DNA from: Bifidobacteriaceae bacterium
GTDB taxonomy: Bacteria; Actinomycetota; Actinomycetes; Actinomycetales; WQXJ01
Assembly: GCA_031258055.1 (NCBI GenBank)
Contig: JAIRNM010000262.1
Location: forward strand, 1-5,489
Direction of reading: 5' to 3'
Length of the DNA stretch: 5,489 nt
Shown: one piece after another, positions 4,273-5,489 of the stretch
Position numbering within the stretch: the stretch's first letter is position 1
Layout: every line of letters begins with the position of its first letter
Notes under the pieces: model-generated
What the model saw: only the letters and a program-made list of their open reading frames with translations
Told to the model about the DNA's origin: nothing
Databases searched by the model: none
Translations under genes and position numbers: made by a program

Positions 4273-5489
4273 TCAGCCCAGGGTGATTCGGACGTTGACC
4301 TCTGAAGTCGCCGGGCATTCGGACGGTTGAGAGACCACGGGTAGGTGGGCGACCAAGCGGCCGGTGGCTGGATCAATTACTGGCGGGAGGGCGCCTAAGC
4401 CCTCCACCGACACGGCACGGACCCCGGTTGAGACGTGGCTAGGGTTCGTCACAACGATCCGATAGGTCGTACCGCGCCACTGCCGCGTGACCGTGAAACC
4501 ATCCCAGGCTGGGTCTATGCAAGGGTCCACGACCAGGTGGTCCCAGGACGGGCGCACGCCCAGAATGTGCTGGGTCGCGGCCGTGTACATCCAACCAGCG
4601 GTGCCCGTCAACCAGGGGTTTTCGGCCCGGCCGTGAAGTTCGTGATCGCGGCCGTAGATGAACTGGCAGTAGGCGTAAGGCTCCGCCCGGCGCGACTCGA
4701 TTCGCTCGTTGAAACGGGTCGGCGCCAGCGCCATGTAATACTCCCAGGCCCGTTCACCGCGGCCCAGCCTCGCCTCAGCGATGACCGCCCACGCGTTCGG
4801 ATGGGAGAAGATCGAACCGTTTTCCTTCACACCGGGATAAACCCTCGTTACATACCCGATCGAATCGTCGGCCTTGGTGTAGCACGGCCAGAGGAGCTGC
4901 GTGCCATAGGGGGACCGCAACCGCTGCCAAATCGCGTCCATCGACTGGACGGCCCGCTCTCGCGGTGCGGCGCCGGAGATGACCGCCCAAGGCATGTGTT
5001 CCAGGAAGAGCTTTCCTTCAGCTGAGCTGTCCGAACCGATGGGCTGTCCTTCAGCGGTGAAACCGCGTGAATACCACTGACCGTCCCAAGCGGCGGTGTT
5101 AGCGGCGGCGGCGGAAGCGGCCGCCTGAGCTTCGAGCAGTTCGGCCTGCTCGGTTCGGCCAAGGTGGCGGGCGGCACTGGCCAGTTCACGCGCCGCCCAG
5201 ACGTGCAGGAACGTGACCAGTACAGATTCGCCGCCGCCTAAGTTCAGGCAGTCGTTCCAATCCGCCCGCAAGCCCTGGGCCAGGCCGTTCGCACCCAGAT
5301 GGGCGCCGGTGAACTCGACCGCTCGCAGCAGGTGATCGTAGACGCTCGCCGTCCCGCCATCCGCGAACGGCACCTCTCGCTCAAGAAAGCCCAGGTCGCC
5401 GGTCTCTTTGACGTAGGCCAGGACCGACGGCACCAGCCAAAGGTGATCGTCCGAGCAGGCATCCTCTAGCCCGTGCAGTTGTTCGTAGT
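4273..5489 (-). CDS. chbP: GH94 glycoside phosphorylase, probably N,N'-diacetylchitobiose phosphorylase (C-terminal half; 5' end outside window)
   Basis: The frame is open from the right edge to a TGA at 4273-4275, about 404 residues, roughly half of an 800-residue GH94 enzyme. The GTG at 5431-5433 is an internal valine, since conserved SDDHLWL (5434-5454) lies before it. RADWNDCLNLGGGES follows; its second Asp (5251-5253) matches the catalytic acid, Asp492 in the Vibrio proteolyticus enzyme from memory. VTRVYPGVKENG carries the equivalents of Val631 (4840-4842) and Glu637 (4822-4824). The His of FSHPN and Thr of WLTGT match phosphate-site residues. GRDHELHGRAENPWLTGT resembles chitobiose phosphorylase; cellobiose phosphorylases, as I recall, read more like GKDAPTHGEAKNSWLTGT. 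The end (VTRQWRGTTY) is the C-terminal beta domain. The cytosolic reaction would be chitobiose plus phosphate to GlcNAc-1-phosphate and GlcNAc. The das-like transporter and nagB nearby support this. GH94 is near certain; the substrate is probable, with cellobiose as the alternative. Confidence 0.88.
   Translation of the reverse strand, partial: YEQLHGLEDACSDDHLWLVPSVLAYVKETGDLGFLEREVPFADGGTASVYDHLLRAVEFTGAHLGANGLAQGLRADWNDCLNLGGGESVLVTFLHVWAARELASAARHLGRTEQAELLEAQAAASAAAANTAAWDGQWYSRGFTAEGQPIGSDSSAEGKLFLEHMPWAVISGAAPRERAVQSMDAIWQRLRSPYGTQLLWPCYTKADDSIGYVTRVYPGVKENGSIFSHPNAWAVIAEARLGRGERAWEYYMALAPTRFNERIESRRAEPYAYCQFIYGRDHELHGRAENPWLTGTAGWMYTAATQHILGVRPSWDHLVVDPCIDPAWDGFTVTRQWRGTTYRIVVTNPSHVSTGVRAVSVEGLGALPPVIDPATGRLVAHLPVVSQPSECPATSEVNVRITLG

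Noticed and set aside
4118..4318. 66-codon - strand open frame with a hydrophobic end in the convergent gap
   Set aside because: It overlaps the GH94 3' end in another frame, lacks a clear ribosome site, and resembles no known small membrane protein. The hydrophobic run looks like the antisense of the Lys/Ala-rich tail.
4435..5025. 196-codon open frame on the + strand
   Set aside because: It is antisense to the GH94 gene, whose conserved motifs run through the whole interval. The + strand product is Arg/Pro-rich without recognisable motifs.
5431..5433. GTG at 5431-5433 as the start of the GH94 gene
   Set aside because: The conserved SDDHLWL motif lies immediately upstream in the same frame and the frame is open to the window edge, so this is an internal valine of a longer protein.

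Overview
The window comes from a high-GC Gram-positive bacterium, most likely an actinomycete. Coding is dense and G/C-rich at third codon positions, Shine-Dalgarno sequences are GGAGG-like, and the two ABC permeases resemble the Streptomyces DasB/DasC chitobiose permeases as I remember them. Genus cannot be named from the sequence alone.

Layout. Positions 1-3321 hold a co-directional (+) amino-sugar uptake and catabolism cluster: the C-terminal half of a sugar-binding lipoprotein (1-600, start outside the window), an 11-bp perfect hairpin in the gap (616-663), two MalF/MalG-type membrane permeases (712-1689 and 1689-2528, joined by a TGATG stop/start overlap), and glucosamine-6-phosphate deaminase NagB (2533-3321, 4 bases after the second permease). 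Positions 3322-3429 are non-coding and end in an array of three GATATC units that looks like an operator. Positions 3430-4070 are a type II toxin-antitoxin pair of the VapBC/FitAB kind, with overlapping stop and start. Positions 4071-4272 are a convergent intergenic region containing a 55-codon open tail in the toxin frame. From 4273 to the right edge, on the - strand, is the C-terminal half of a GH94 glycoside phosphorylase whose motifs fit N,N'-diacetylchitobiose phosphorylase better than cellobiose phosphorylase.

How the parts fit. The binding protein and permeases would import a chitin-derived oligosaccharide, probably chitobiose. The GH94 enzyme would split it in the cytoplasm with phosphate into GlcNAc-1-phosphate and GlcNAc. 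After conversion to GlcNAc-6-phosphate and deacetylation (genes not in this window), NagB would pass the carbon to fructose-6-phosphate and ammonia. No ABC ATPase is present, as expected for systems that share an MsiK-type ATPase. In the Streptomyces das locus, as I recall it, a hydrolase gene (dasD) lies between dasC and nagB. Here there is no hydrolase, and a phosphorylase lies nearby. This energy-saving variant of the das locus, now separated from the transporter genes by a toxin-antitoxin module, is the most interesting feature of the window. No rRNA, tRNA, CRISPR array or insertion sequence was seen.
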